The position numbers and the translations under genes are program-made. The notes under the pieces were generated by a model. It was not told the origin of the DNA, made no database searches, and saw only the letters and a list, made by a program, of their open reading frames with translations. A DNA stretch of 15,488 nucleotides from Planctomycetaceae bacterium (GTDB taxonomy: Bacteria > Planctomycetota > Planctomycetia > Planctomycetales > Planctomycetaceae). Of the stretch, positions 6,120-13,547 are shown piece by piece (the first letter of the stretch is position 1; each line of letters begins with the position of its first letter). Location of the stretch: NCBI GenBank assembly GCA_947463775.1, contig CANHVD010000060.1, forward strand, positions 1 to 15,488, written 5' to 3'.

Positions 6120-8246
6120 TCAGCCGCCCACTTTGCTGGCGTTTCGAGTAGCCTCGGTGGCACGAAGTTGGACGTAGGATCCCGACAACATTCGATCTTC
6201 GTGATCGGTGCCGGCCTTGATGATGATCGCGGATGCGTCCAGCAGCTTCTTTTGAGACACGTTGATACCGTAACAGCGAGTCTGACACAGACCGCAACCG
6301 ACGCATTTGTCATCGATCATCAAAGGCGCCAGAAATCCTGTCCCCTCAATTGGCTGTCCTGCATCATCAACTTCGGTGCCCACCTGAGTGAATTCGATCG
6401 CATTGTAGCCGGCCGAGGTACACTCATCGACACAAAGCTGACACGCTTCTATTCCAGCATGAGGAAGGCAGGTTTGCACATTGATGAACGCGAGCCCCAT
6501 GCGAGCGTGCCGTTTCTCTTCCAACGGCAACGCGCGAATGGCCCCGGTGGGACAAACCTGACCGCAGCCGTTACAACTGGAAGCGCAGCCAGCCCAGTCG
6601 GCGTTGACGTAGGGCGTCCAGAGTCCTTCAAGCCCCTGCTGAAAGCCAAGAGGTTGCAGCACATCGCTGGGGCACGCCTTGAAACATTCGCCGCAGCGAA
6701 TGCACATCTGCAAAAACTCACGTTCCGGAACACTTCCCGGAGGACGGACCAATCGAAGTGAATCGGGTGCATCAAGATTCGCGCCAAACGACTTTGTTGT
6801 GACTGCTGCCGCGACACCAGCGGCGACGGACGAAGCCACTCCAATTCCTGCCGAAAGAAAACCGCGTCGTCCAAGATGCGTCTCATGCGTTGGCGGTTCA
6901 TTCACCGTCTTCAAATCGAGAGTCGCCCAGCGTCCAACAAAAGTGATCGCCTGGGTCGGACATACGCCGCCACAGGTCTGGCAGAAGGTGCAGTCCGTGG
7001 TCCGAGTCGTGAAGTCAGGTTTGATTGCATCGAAGGGACAGATTTCGACGCACTTATTGCAATGAATGCAGGACGACTCCACCTTGCGCTCGGTGACTCT
7101 CAGCAGATTCCCAAGCGAGAAAACGGCTCCGCTCGGGCACACATACTTGCACCAGAATCGAGGTCGCATCAGCCCCAGACACAGCACGCCGATGAATAGC
7201 ACGATCGACAGGAAATGTCCCAAATGTATTGGTGGAACCTGATGCCATCCGTTCGCCGATCCGTTTTGAAACGGCGCTACGACGAACAACAGGCCTCGAG
7301 TGATCACTGGAATGGCCGCCACAAATCCGCTCAACAAGACACCAAAGCACGCGGAAACCAGAACTCCCAGCAGAATGTAATACTTGATGTGTACCCACCA
7401 ACCATCACCAGAAACGCGAAACCGTTTGACTCGACTGCCGACCAGCCAGTCAAACAAATCTATCAGCGTCCCAAGCGGACACAAGTAACCGCAAAATCCG
7501 CGCGGGATGAAAACGCAAACAGCCAGAATGACTGCCGCACTGACGAGAGACCAAACCCACGCGCGCGATGCAATTCCGGTGGAGAGGCTGACGAGAGGAT
7601 CGATCGACAAAAACAGTTCCGCTGCGACGTCTTCTTTGTCAGCCAGATTGTCAGCGTAGTGAGACGGCCATGATGCCGGATCCCGAGGATGCACGGACAC
7701 CGGTCCAATCGTGAGCGAAAGCAATTCGAGCGAGGTCGCGTCGGCTTCCGCTGATGGCGTGAGTTGAATCCCGGCGTCACTGACGGATCGCACAATGAAA
7801 GGGACAGACTGCACGTCCTCATCAGGAGAAACCGATTCGGCGGAATCATCTCGAAGAAATACAAGTCCCCCTACGGAAACCTTCTGCTCCAACGGTTGCT
7901 CGCGGACAATTTCGATCTGCTGTGCCGTCAGATCAAATGTCGACGGCGTCCATCCTGTCGATTGCCATCCAGGTTGTGCGTCGTACGGCCAGCAGACCCA
8001 CAGGAATTGCCAGAGAAAAAACGTAAAGCACGCGGCTTGAACGAGGCGGCGCAGCGGGCTGGAATACCAGACCGGTCCAAGCCAGCGAAGCACCTTGCGG
8101 ATTCGCCCGCGCAACTTGGTGTCACGACTGGAAAACCATGACGCAGGAAATACTCGCGCGGCCATACGCCTGACAGCGCCGATGGATCGATCATCGCGAT
8201 CAGGCTTTGCTTTGCGAAGGTAGGGCAGAAACCAGTCGAAACGCAT
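6120..8246 (-). CDS. NapH-NapG-like membrane polyferredoxin (NosR-type 4Fe-4S protein)
   Basis: A 708-residue membrane electron-transfer protein. Span 1 is at about 69-88. An extracytoplasmic domain (90-225) follows, then spans at about 230-247, 290-312 and 345-360. NosR/NapH-type CxxxCP motifs are at 252-257 (CGYLCP) and 366-371 (CKYVCP). Two ferredoxin 4Fe-4S motifs begin at Cys393 and Cys419. A twin-arginine-like segment GRRGFL (459-464) plus hydrophobic stretch leads into a NapG/MauM-like part with four more cysteine clusters (Cys515, 554, 593 and 648), giving six 4Fe-4S sites in total. It probably moves electrons across the membrane, linked to the FMN protein whose stop lies 3 bp upstream. 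That spacing suggests translational coupling. The fusion resembles NapH+NapG joined, and no nitrate or nitrous oxide reductase is nearby, so the physiological partner is unknown. Confidence 0.92.
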   Translation of the reverse strand: MRFDWFLPYLRKAKPDRDDRSIGAVRRMAARVFPASWFSSRDTKLRGRIRKVLRWLGPVWYSSPLRRLVQAACFTFFLWQFLWVCWPYDAQPGWQSTGWTPSTFDLTAQQIEIVREQPLEQKVSVGGLVFLRDDSAESVSPDEDVQSVPFIVRSVSDAGIQLTPSAEADATSLELLSLTIGPVSVHPRDPASWPSHYADNLADKEDVAAELFLSIDPLVSLSTGIASRAWVWSLVSAAVILAVCVFIPRGFCGYLCPLGTLIDLFDWLVGSRVKRFRVSGDGWWVHIKYYILLGVLVSACFGVLLSGFVAAIPVITRGLLFVVAPFQNGSANGWHQVPPIHLGHFLSIVLFIGVLCLGLMRPRFWCKYVCPSGAVFSLGNLLRVTERKVESSCIHCNKCVEICPFDAIKPDFTTRTTDCTFCQTCGGVCPTQAITFVGRWATLDLKTVNEPPTHETHLGRRGFLSAGIGVASSVAAGVAAAVTTKSFGANLDAPDSLRLVRPPGSVPEREFLQMCIRCGECFKACPSDVLQPLGFQQGLEGLWTPYVNADWAGCASSCNGCGQVCPTGAIRALPLEEKRHARMGLAFINVQTCLPHAGIEACQLCVDECTSAGYNAIEFTQVGTEVDDAGQPIEGTGFLAPLMIDDKCVGCGLCQTRCYGINVSQKKLLDASAIIIKAGTDHEDRMLSGSYVQLRATEATRNASKVGG

Positions 8247-8249
8247 AGA

Positions 8250-9536
8250 TTATCGTCCGCCCGCCATGGCCTTCGCCGTTGCGTTGATGATCGCTTCTGA
8301 CGTAATCGTCGCTCCGGTCGTCGCATCCACGTCTTTGAATGACTGCCTCGCAACAATCTTTTTCGGCGTGTCTGTGATGGACGAATAAAACTGTTTCTCG
8401 CGATGCTGAATCACTCGCACATCCTCGATACGCCCGTCCTTCACGACAACTTCCACTTTCACTTCGGCTTCATATCCGATACTGCTGGAAGCATATGTGC
8501 CGTCCTTCACCTGCTTCGGATCAAGCGTATAGAATTTGATCGCCGCAAGACTTGATTCTGCCCGTGCCTTGTCGCGTTTGCGGTGCGGCTTTTCGGCTTC
8601 GTCGGGGTTGATGGCCGCAATGGCTTTGCGGTAATAGTCTTCTGCATCCTTCAGTCGTCCTGCAACTCGACAGGCATCGCCCGCATAGAGAAAACAGACG
8701 CTCGCTTCTCCGGATTTACTAAAACGTTCGGCCATGTCGAGAGCATCTTTTGTTTCCCCAAGATCTCCCAGCAGTTTGATGGCACCATACGGCTTGCTGG
8801 ACATCGATTTGAGCATCGCCAGGGCCATCGGCTTGCTGCCAAGTTGCCAGTAGCAATCAGCCAAATGCAGTCCTGCCTGTGGTCGGTTGCTGGCATTCTT
8901 ATCGATTCCGGCCTGCTGATACCAATACGCCGATCGTGCGTAGTCCTGATGCAGATTGTGATACATCCCGCCGAGTGTCAGCATGACTCGCTGCGACAGT
9001 GCTTTGTCCTGAGTCGTCAACATAATATGGTGTAGCAGACGAATTCCGTCACGCCACTTGCCTGGGTTGGGATTGATGCGATCCCAAATGTACTGGCCTA
9101 CATTCTTTGAACTGTCCCACGGGCCTTCAGCTTTCTCAGGCCAAGTCAGGTCGAGAGTTTTCGGATAGTCCAGCGGAGTGCTTTCAAACCAGTCCGGTTG
9201 AGTTGGTCCGACGCGATCAATTCCTGCCTGGATCTCTTTCTGCGACCGATTGACTCGCTCCGATACGCCAGAATCACCCTCAGGTACCTTTGCGAGATCA
9301 ATTTCTACGCCGTCAATGGTCAATGATTTGATCTGCGACGCCGGATACTTGCGAGTCACCGTGCGCGTTCCGACCTTCGCTTCGATACTGACGGATGCGC
9401 TGTCGTAGGTAAGAACCGTTCCGGTGACAAGGCTTCCGGTTTTCAGGACGGCGACGTCTTCGGCGTTTGCTGCATTCGCCAATACAGCGATGCAAATGAG
9501 AAACGCCGTTTGTGAATTTTTTCGCGTGTGTTTCAT
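8250..9536 (-). CDS. Exported TPR protein with C-terminal FMN-binding domain
   Basis: The 428-residue product has a signal peptide (MKHTRKNSQ, hydrophobic core, ANA/ED near residue 25). A small beta-rich domain (27-80, LKTGSLVTGTV...KYPASQIKSLTIDG) comes next. A helical TPR-like region follows (about 165-335, with YARSAYWYQQAG and KDAEDYYRKAI units), and then an FMN-binding domain (about 343-426). DATTGAT (404-410) matches the motif in NqrC/RnfG/NosR proteins where ApbE attaches FMN to the last Thr (Thr410). No apbE is in the window. It likely passes electrons to or from the polyferredoxin encoded 3 bp downstream. ATG 9536 is chosen because the signal peptide begins there and GGAAG lies 8 nt upstream; ATG 9575 would put 13 residues in front. 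A terminator at 9633-9661 separates it from the upstream gene, so its promoter should lie in 9537-9632. Confidence 0.9.
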   Translation of the reverse strand: MKHTRKNSQTAFLICIAVLANAANAEDVAVLKTGSLVTGTVLTYDSASVSIEAKVGTRTVTRKYPASQIKSLTIDGVEIDLAKVPEGDSGVSERVNRSQKEIQAGIDRVGPTQPDWFESTPLDYPKTLDLTWPEKAEGPWDSSKNVGQYIWDRINPNPGKWRDGIRLLHHIMLTTQDKALSQRVMLTLGGMYHNLHQDYARSAYWYQQAGIDKNASNRPQAGLHLADCYWQLGSKPMALAMLKSMSSKPYGAIKLLGDLGETKDALDMAERFSKSGEASVCFLYAGDACRVAGRLKDAEDYYRKAIAAINPDEAEKPHRKRDKARAESSLAAIKFYTLDPKQVKDGTYASSSIGYEAEVKVEVVVKDGRIEDVRVIQHREKQFYSSITDTPKKIVARQSFKDVDATTGATITSEAIINATAKAMAGGR

Positions 9537-9632
9537 CCGGGACACTTCCATCTTCAAAGAACTTGCACTCCGCATGAGGCTACTCGCAGCTTCAAGAATC
9601 TGAAATCATCATGTAGCCCGGACACGTGCCCT

Positions 9633-9661
9633 AAAAAAAGGCTGCATGATCACTTGCAGCC
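9633..9661 (-). terminator. Intrinsic terminator after the D-aminoacylase-like gene
   Basis: On the minus strand a perfect 7-bp stem (GGCTGCA/TGCAGCC, arms 9655-9661 and 9640-9646) with an 8-base loop is followed directly by seven T residues (9639-9633). It begins 13 nt after the stop codon at 9675, and is the cleanest terminator in the window. Confidence 0.9.
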
Positions 9662-9674
9662 GCACAAGCAACCA

Positions 9675-11390
9675 TCAGTCTTTGGACCGACGCAGAGATC
9701 GGCCCGGCCGGGCGTCTGTCCGTTCGCCTTTCTGCAACACAATCTGGCCATTCACGATCACATACTCAACTCCTTTGCCATACTGAAATGGATCGGTATA
9801 GGTTGACGTGTCGGTCACTCGTTCGGCGGCGAAGATGGCCACGTCCGCATACTTTCCCGCAAGGAGCAGGCCCCGATCAATCAACCCGGCTTTGGCTGCA
9901 TTCAGAGACGTCATTTTGCGAATGGCATCTTCCAGTCGCAGGATTCCGGCGTCTCGAACATACACACCAAGCACGCGAGGAAAGGTGCCGAAACTGCGCG
10001 GATGCGGGTTGCCTCGACGCAGAATTCCATCAGTGGCCAGAGCTGATCCGTCGCTGCCAATTGAACACCAAGGCTGAGACATCGCCAGCGTCATGTCTTC
10101 TTCCGTGTGATGAGCGAAAACGGTACTGACCGATCCGTTCTGCTCAATCAGAATGTCAAAGAGTTCCTCCAGAGAATCCCTTGGTGCATTGTCTCCCGCT
10201 CGCAGCGCGAGGACGCGATCCATTGTCAGGCCCTTATAGGAATTATTCGCGCTGACAAGCATGCGGCTCCAGTCACCGCCGACGGCCGAATAATGATTGT
10301 ACCAGCCCGGAATTCCCTCCTGAATTTCCTTCCGAATGCGAGCCCTCTGTTCTGGATTCTTTAGCCTTGCAATCAGTTCCTGTGTGCCACCTTCATGAGC
10401 CCACGGAGGAATAATGCTGACCAGATCATTGTTTCCGCGAGTATAGGGATAAACATTTGCCTGCACGTTGACGCCTCGGCGGCGTGCATCTTCAATCAGA
10501 CTAATCACCTCCGCCATTCGGCCCCAATACTGCTGATCGGCAATCTTAAGATGGATAATATCGACCGGTACCTTCGCACGTTCGCCGATCTCAATCGCTT
10601 CCCGCACGGCATCGAATACGGCCAATCCTTCATTGCGAATATGGGTTGAATAAATGCCACCGTGCTTTGCCACAACTTCACATAGCGAGACAATTTCGCT
10701 GGTCGTGGCAAGCGAACCGGGGGGCATCATAACCTGGCTGGACAATCCCAGCGCTCCATCCTGCATGGCCTCGTCAACGTAGAGTTTCATCTGCTCCAAC
10801 TGGTCTGCTGTCGGGCGTTCAAACGAACTTCCCATCACAGACTGCCAGATGTTTCCGATCCCGACATAAGACGCAATGTTGATGGAGACGTCAGCTTCGT
10901 CAACCAGATCGAGATACTCCGCCAGTCGATTCCAGCGGCGATCAGTTCCACTGACCGTGATGCGAGGTGACGTCGTTGATCCGTGATACGGCCCTGAAGA
11001 ATTTCCCTCTCCCAAAACATCTGTCGTGACGCCCTGACGCACTTTGCTTTCCGCTCGCCCGTCTTCCAGGATCACAAGATCTGAGTGCGAATGAATGTCG
11101 ATGAATCCCGGAGCCACAACAAGTCCCGTTGCATCGATCTCTGTCTTACCAGTTCCCGGCGGAATTCTGCCAATTGCCGTTAAGCGATCGCCTCGTATCC
11201 CCACATCGCCGAAGTACCACGGATTCCCTGTGCCATCGACGATGCATCCTCCCCGAACTACGATGTCGAAAATTGGATCCGCTTTGGGAGTTTGCTCGTC
11301 AAAGCCATTTGCGGCTTTGTAACTCAACAGAAGCATAAGGCCTGTAAGCACGACCTTCGGGACGACTGGGCTGCATTGGGTTCGCTGCAT
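9675..11390 (-). CDS. Exported N-acyl-D-amino-acid deacylase-like amidohydrolase
   Basis: A 571-residue amidohydrolase-superfamily protein of the D-aminoacylase group, expected to hydrolyse N-acyl-D-amino acids or related amides or dipeptides. Residues 1-29 form a signal peptide, so it acts outside the cytoplasm, unlike the classical enzyme. VRGGCIVDGTGNPW (45-58) is the usual N-terminal beta-strand. Likely metal ligands and catalytic residues are DIHSHSD (98-104; His100 and His102), His250 (STH), His280 (IIH) and Asp447 (GSDGSA). Where D-aminoacylase has GNCG with a metal-binding Cys, this protein has LGEGNS (127-131), so Glu128 may replace it. HPRSFGTFPRVLG (463-475) is typical of the family. 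AAGGA (11398-11402) lies 7 nt before the ATG, with a palindromic hairpin just upstream. Exact substrate unknown; cell-wall D-amino acids are a plausible source. Confidence 0.9.
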   Translation of the reverse strand: MQRTQCSPVVPKVVLTGLMLLLSYKAANGFDEQTPKADPIFDIVVRGGCIVDGTGNPWYFGDVGIRGDRLTAIGRIPPGTGKTEIDATGLVVAPGFIDIHSHSDLVILEDGRAESKVRQGVTTDVLGEGNSSGPYHGSTTSPRITVSGTDRRWNRLAEYLDLVDEADVSINIASYVGIGNIWQSVMGSSFERPTADQLEQMKLYVDEAMQDGALGLSSQVMMPPGSLATTSEIVSLCEVVAKHGGIYSTHIRNEGLAVFDAVREAIEIGERAKVPVDIIHLKIADQQYWGRMAEVISLIEDARRRGVNVQANVYPYTRGNNDLVSIIPPWAHEGGTQELIARLKNPEQRARIRKEIQEGIPGWYNHYSAVGGDWSRMLVSANNSYKGLTMDRVLALRAGDNAPRDSLEELFDILIEQNGSVSTVFAHHTEEDMTLAMSQPWCSIGSDGSALATDGILRRGNPHPRSFGTFPRVLGVYVRDAGILRLEDAIRKMTSLNAAKAGLIDRGLLLAGKYADVAIFAAERVTDTSTYTDPFQYGKGVEYVIVNGQIVLQKGERTDARPGRSLRRSKD

Positions 11391-11397
11391 TCACTGA

Positions 11398-11402
11398 TCC
11401 TT
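11398..11402 (-). promoter_or_regulatory. Ribosome binding site of the D-aminoacylase-like gene
   Basis: AAGGA on the minus strand lies 7 nt before ATG 11390 and supports that start. Confidence 0.75.
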
Positions 11403-11412
11403 CCCATAGAGC

Positions 11413-11433
11413 TCGACGAATTGATTTCGTCGA
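11413..11433 (-). promoter_or_regulatory. Palindrome in the 5' leader of the D-aminoacylase-like gene
   Basis: A perfect 8-bp inverted repeat, TCGACGAA/TTCGTCGA, flanks 5 bases and ends 10 nt before the ribosome binding site. It could be a repressor operator or an mRNA hairpin affecting initiation. There is no T-tract, so it is not a terminator. No regulator gene adjoins it. Confidence 0.45.
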
Positions 11434-11616
11434 TCTTCTCAGATGATGCCCATTCTGGCAGAAGTGTAGTGATTCTATACCGTTGTTCCATCATGCGGGT
11501 GCATTCCGAATGCGAATCTGTATTGCGGAAGAACGTAGCACGAGGCCGACGACGAAAGCCAGCCGACACGACGCTCTGCAGACAATACTTCTGCTGCCCG
11601 TACGACCTGTGAGACA

Positions 11617-12012
11617 TCAGGAAGTGAAAGGTCCACCCCACATTGTAGGATTTCGAGTCCGCAAGCTGGCCACAATCTGCGGGGTCGTACGACGACAGAT
11701 CCGACCTTGAAGCGTTGGTTCTTGTTCAATAATCGTATCCATCGGGCGGCCCAGAGTTACGGGCAGGACGACGACTCCAAACGAATTCAGGAGTCCGCAG
11801 CATCCGGCGAGGCCGACCGACGCGACTTTTTACGCCCATCCTTTCGCTGCTCCGGCCACATCGACTGCAACCACTCCGAGGTGTCGGACCGGAGCAGTTA
11901 AGCCGACTTCGTTTCCCCCGTCGGTCGTGACCACCAACGGAACTGATGAAGAAGCGTTTGCCCGGGCCGACAACGAGACGACGCAGGATAGCCAGAATAG
12001 AAACAGACGCCG
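11617..12012 (-). pseudogene. Possible decayed secreted-protein gene
   Basis: Read on the minus strand from about 12012, this frame encodes a signal-peptide-like start (RRLFLFWLSCVVSLSARANA, cleavage after ANA). About 40 residues follow (SSSVPLVVTTDGGNEVG..., then RHLGVVAVDVAGAAKGWA) before a TAA at 11830-11832. The same frame then stays open for 70 more codons (KVASVGLAG...VVVLPVTLGRPMDTIIEQEP) to TGA 11617. No in-frame ATG or ribosome binding site precedes the signal peptide. I read this as an old pseudogene or a chance open frame; no family is recognised. Part of it coincides with repeat copy B, whose partner near 4550 has similar residues in the same frame. Confidence 0.3.
11804..11865. 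repeat. Diverged dispersed repeat, copy B
   Basis: These 62 bases match 4521-4579 in the same orientation. Shared blocks include CGACGC, TTCGCTG and CACATCG, and most mismatches are transitions. It lies in the possible gene relic described for this spacer and includes that frame's TAA. Its right part forms one arm of the inverted repeat 11847-11897. Confidence 0.55.
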
Positions 12013-12308
12013 ATCGCAGCGCTCGTCGGAGCGGTGGCGGGGGCGGACGGGCTCGGGATGCCTCTGTTCCCATACTGCGGCCCGGTGCGATTTAAATCAC
12101 AAACCTCAACAACATGGACGCGTTAGTAAGACGAAACAAGAAGCTGGATTTCCTTCGTAAAGTGACTGGCACGTGGATACGAACCGTCGGGCACATGATA
12201 AATCCGACCGCCCGGAATTGATCGTCTTGATCTTCCCGTGTCTCAACGACATGCAGATCCCTCTCGCTTGTCGATAAATGGTTCGAGACAGCTTTTGTTG
12301 CTATCGCC

Positions 12309-13547
12309 TCATGCTAAGTCGGGAGGAGCTAGTGATATCGAGTCTGTCGCTTTGAGCCGTGTTCGTCGCCCATGCAGGCATTCTCCGATTGCGGTGTAAC
12401 GAACAAATGCAAAGTAGCTTCCAAAGCTTACCGCAGCAGCGGCAGTGAACACGCAAAGCATCTTCGCTTCCGGCCTCCAATCCAATGGCATCAGAGCGAT
12501 TTGTGCCAATCCAACAATTGGCAGATGAACTAAATAGATCCAGTACGACGCGTCAGCAAGAAAGCGACTCATCGCATGATGACCCGACCGACAGCGTTCC
12601 TGGATGGCAATTCCCATCACGCCAAACAGGAAAAACCAGGCGGCGACAGACACAGAAAGCGAGAAACAAAGGCGATTCCAAAGACCGCTGGTTCCGATCA
12701 CTTCTGCATGGAAGGTCATCAGGACGCCTCCGATTCCTGCCGCAGAAATCATCAAATGCCAGGCAGGACGCTGAAGGGCATCACAGAACGTCGTGAAACG
12801 GCGAAACATCGAAATGCCCACCGCATAGTAAAGGCTGAAATATAAAAGTCGCGGGGCGTTGGGCAGAAACGAATCGTGGACTTCTGTAACCGGTGACGTC
12901 TGTCCCCACAGCAGCATGGTTGATGGGATTGCCAACAACGCGGGCGTCCAGACCGGTCTGAGAATCCCGATCACTGGAGGCACTTCCGCATCATTTGAAG
13001 AAAATTCGTTGCGAATTATCACGTAGGAAAAACTCATGATGATCAAATCCAGCAGAAACCACAGATGTGCGGGATTGAATAAACTCATGGGGCGTTGTCC
13101 TGGATCAGATGTGACCAACAGCGACAGGGGATCATCAAACGTGCAGTTTCCGGCAATGAAACGCCCCAGATTCCAGACCAGGAACGTCGCGGGCAGGATT
13201 GTGACCAAGCTTACCGCGTACGGGACAACGAGTCGGCGTAGTCGATGTTGTAGAAATGCTCTCCATCCGCGTGTCTGAAAAAGGTGCTCGGTAAAGAATC
13301 CCGACAAGAAAAAGAAGAGCGGGAGTCGAATTGCGTGGATTCCCCAAAAGATGACATCGCAAATCCAGGAACCGCGTATCTCATGCACCGGCCAAAGTGG
13401 AACTGAAATCGTCGTCGATTGGTAGGCCATCGTCGCGTGGAGTAAAACTCCCGCAAGAATGGCCAACCCGCGAATGAGATCGAGCCTTGCGAATCGTGTG
13501 TCACACGCTTGTTGGTGCATTTGGTGAGACGCTGGCACGATCTTCAT
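12309..13547 (-). CDS. Acyltransferase-3 family integral membrane protein (OpgC/OatA-like)
   Basis: A 412-residue multi-span protein of the acyltransferase-3 superfamily, which transfers acetyl, succinyl or other acyl groups to glycans, lipids or small molecules at the membrane. The family signature opens the protein: RLDLIRGLAILAGVLLH (21-37), with Arg26 and His37 as the expected active-site residues. FFFLSGFFTEHLF (78-90), HRLRRLVVPY (101-110), HLWFLLDLI (161-169) and a late SYWIYLVHLPIVGL (334-347) follow. About ten hydrophobic spans are visible, and the arrangement is closest to OpgC (MdoC)-like proteins. Its ATG overlaps the stop of the upstream NRPS/thioester-reductase gene (ATGA, 13547-13544) and no ribosome binding site is seen, so translation is probably coupled. 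It may therefore acylate the NRPS product (inference). No terminator is visible after its stop. Confidence 0.9.
   Translation of the reverse strand: MKIVPASHQMHQQACDTRFARLDLIRGLAILAGVLLHATMAYQSTTISVPLWPVHEIRGSWICDVIFWGIHAIRLPLFFFLSGFFTEHLFQTRGWRAFLQHRLRRLVVPYAVSLVTILPATFLVWNLGRFIAGNCTFDDPLSLLVTSDPGQRPMSLFNPAHLWFLLDLIIMSFSYVIIRNEFSSNDAEVPPVIGILRPVWTPALLAIPSTMLLWGQTSPVTEVHDSFLPNAPRLLYFSLYYAVGISMFRRFTTFCDALQRPAWHLMISAAGIGGVLMTFHAEVIGTSGLWNRLCFSLSVSVAAWFFLFGVMGIAIQERCRSGHHAMSRFLADASYWIYLVHLPIVGLAQIALMPLDWRPEAKMLCVFTAAAAVSFGSYFAFVRYTAIGECLHGRRTRLKATDSISLAPPDLA

Larger units (their letters stand above)
11434..12308. other. Intergenic spacer with repeat copy B and a possible gene relic
   Basis: About 0.9 kb between the acyltransferase and amidohydrolase genes lacks an intact gene I would defend. 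It contains copy B of the dispersed repeat (11804-11865), a 9-bp inverted repeat CTGCTCCGG/CCGGAGCAG (11847-11855 and 11889-11897), a 10-bp palindrome GTCGTACGAC (11684-11693), and a minus-strand frame (12012-11617) that looks like a decayed secreted protein. The Arg/Pro-rich minus-strand frame 11726-12073 is longer but has no protein-like features. The stretch 12070-12308 shows nothing clear; a 35-codon frame from ATG 12113 has no ribosome binding site. Confidence 0.5.

Noticed and set aside
11474..11502. TATAGA as a -10 box for the amidohydrolase gene
   Set aside because: No -35-like hexamer lies 16-18 bp upstream, so a single hexamer match is not enough.
11726..12073. Minus-strand 115-codon Arg/Pro-rich frame
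   Set aside because: Its composition is typical of a GC-rich non-coding frame. The neighbouring frame with a signal-peptide-like start is more protein-like, though also weak.
12113..12220. 35-codon frame from ATG 12113
   Set aside because: It has no ribosome binding site and no recognisable feature; chance is the simplest explanation.
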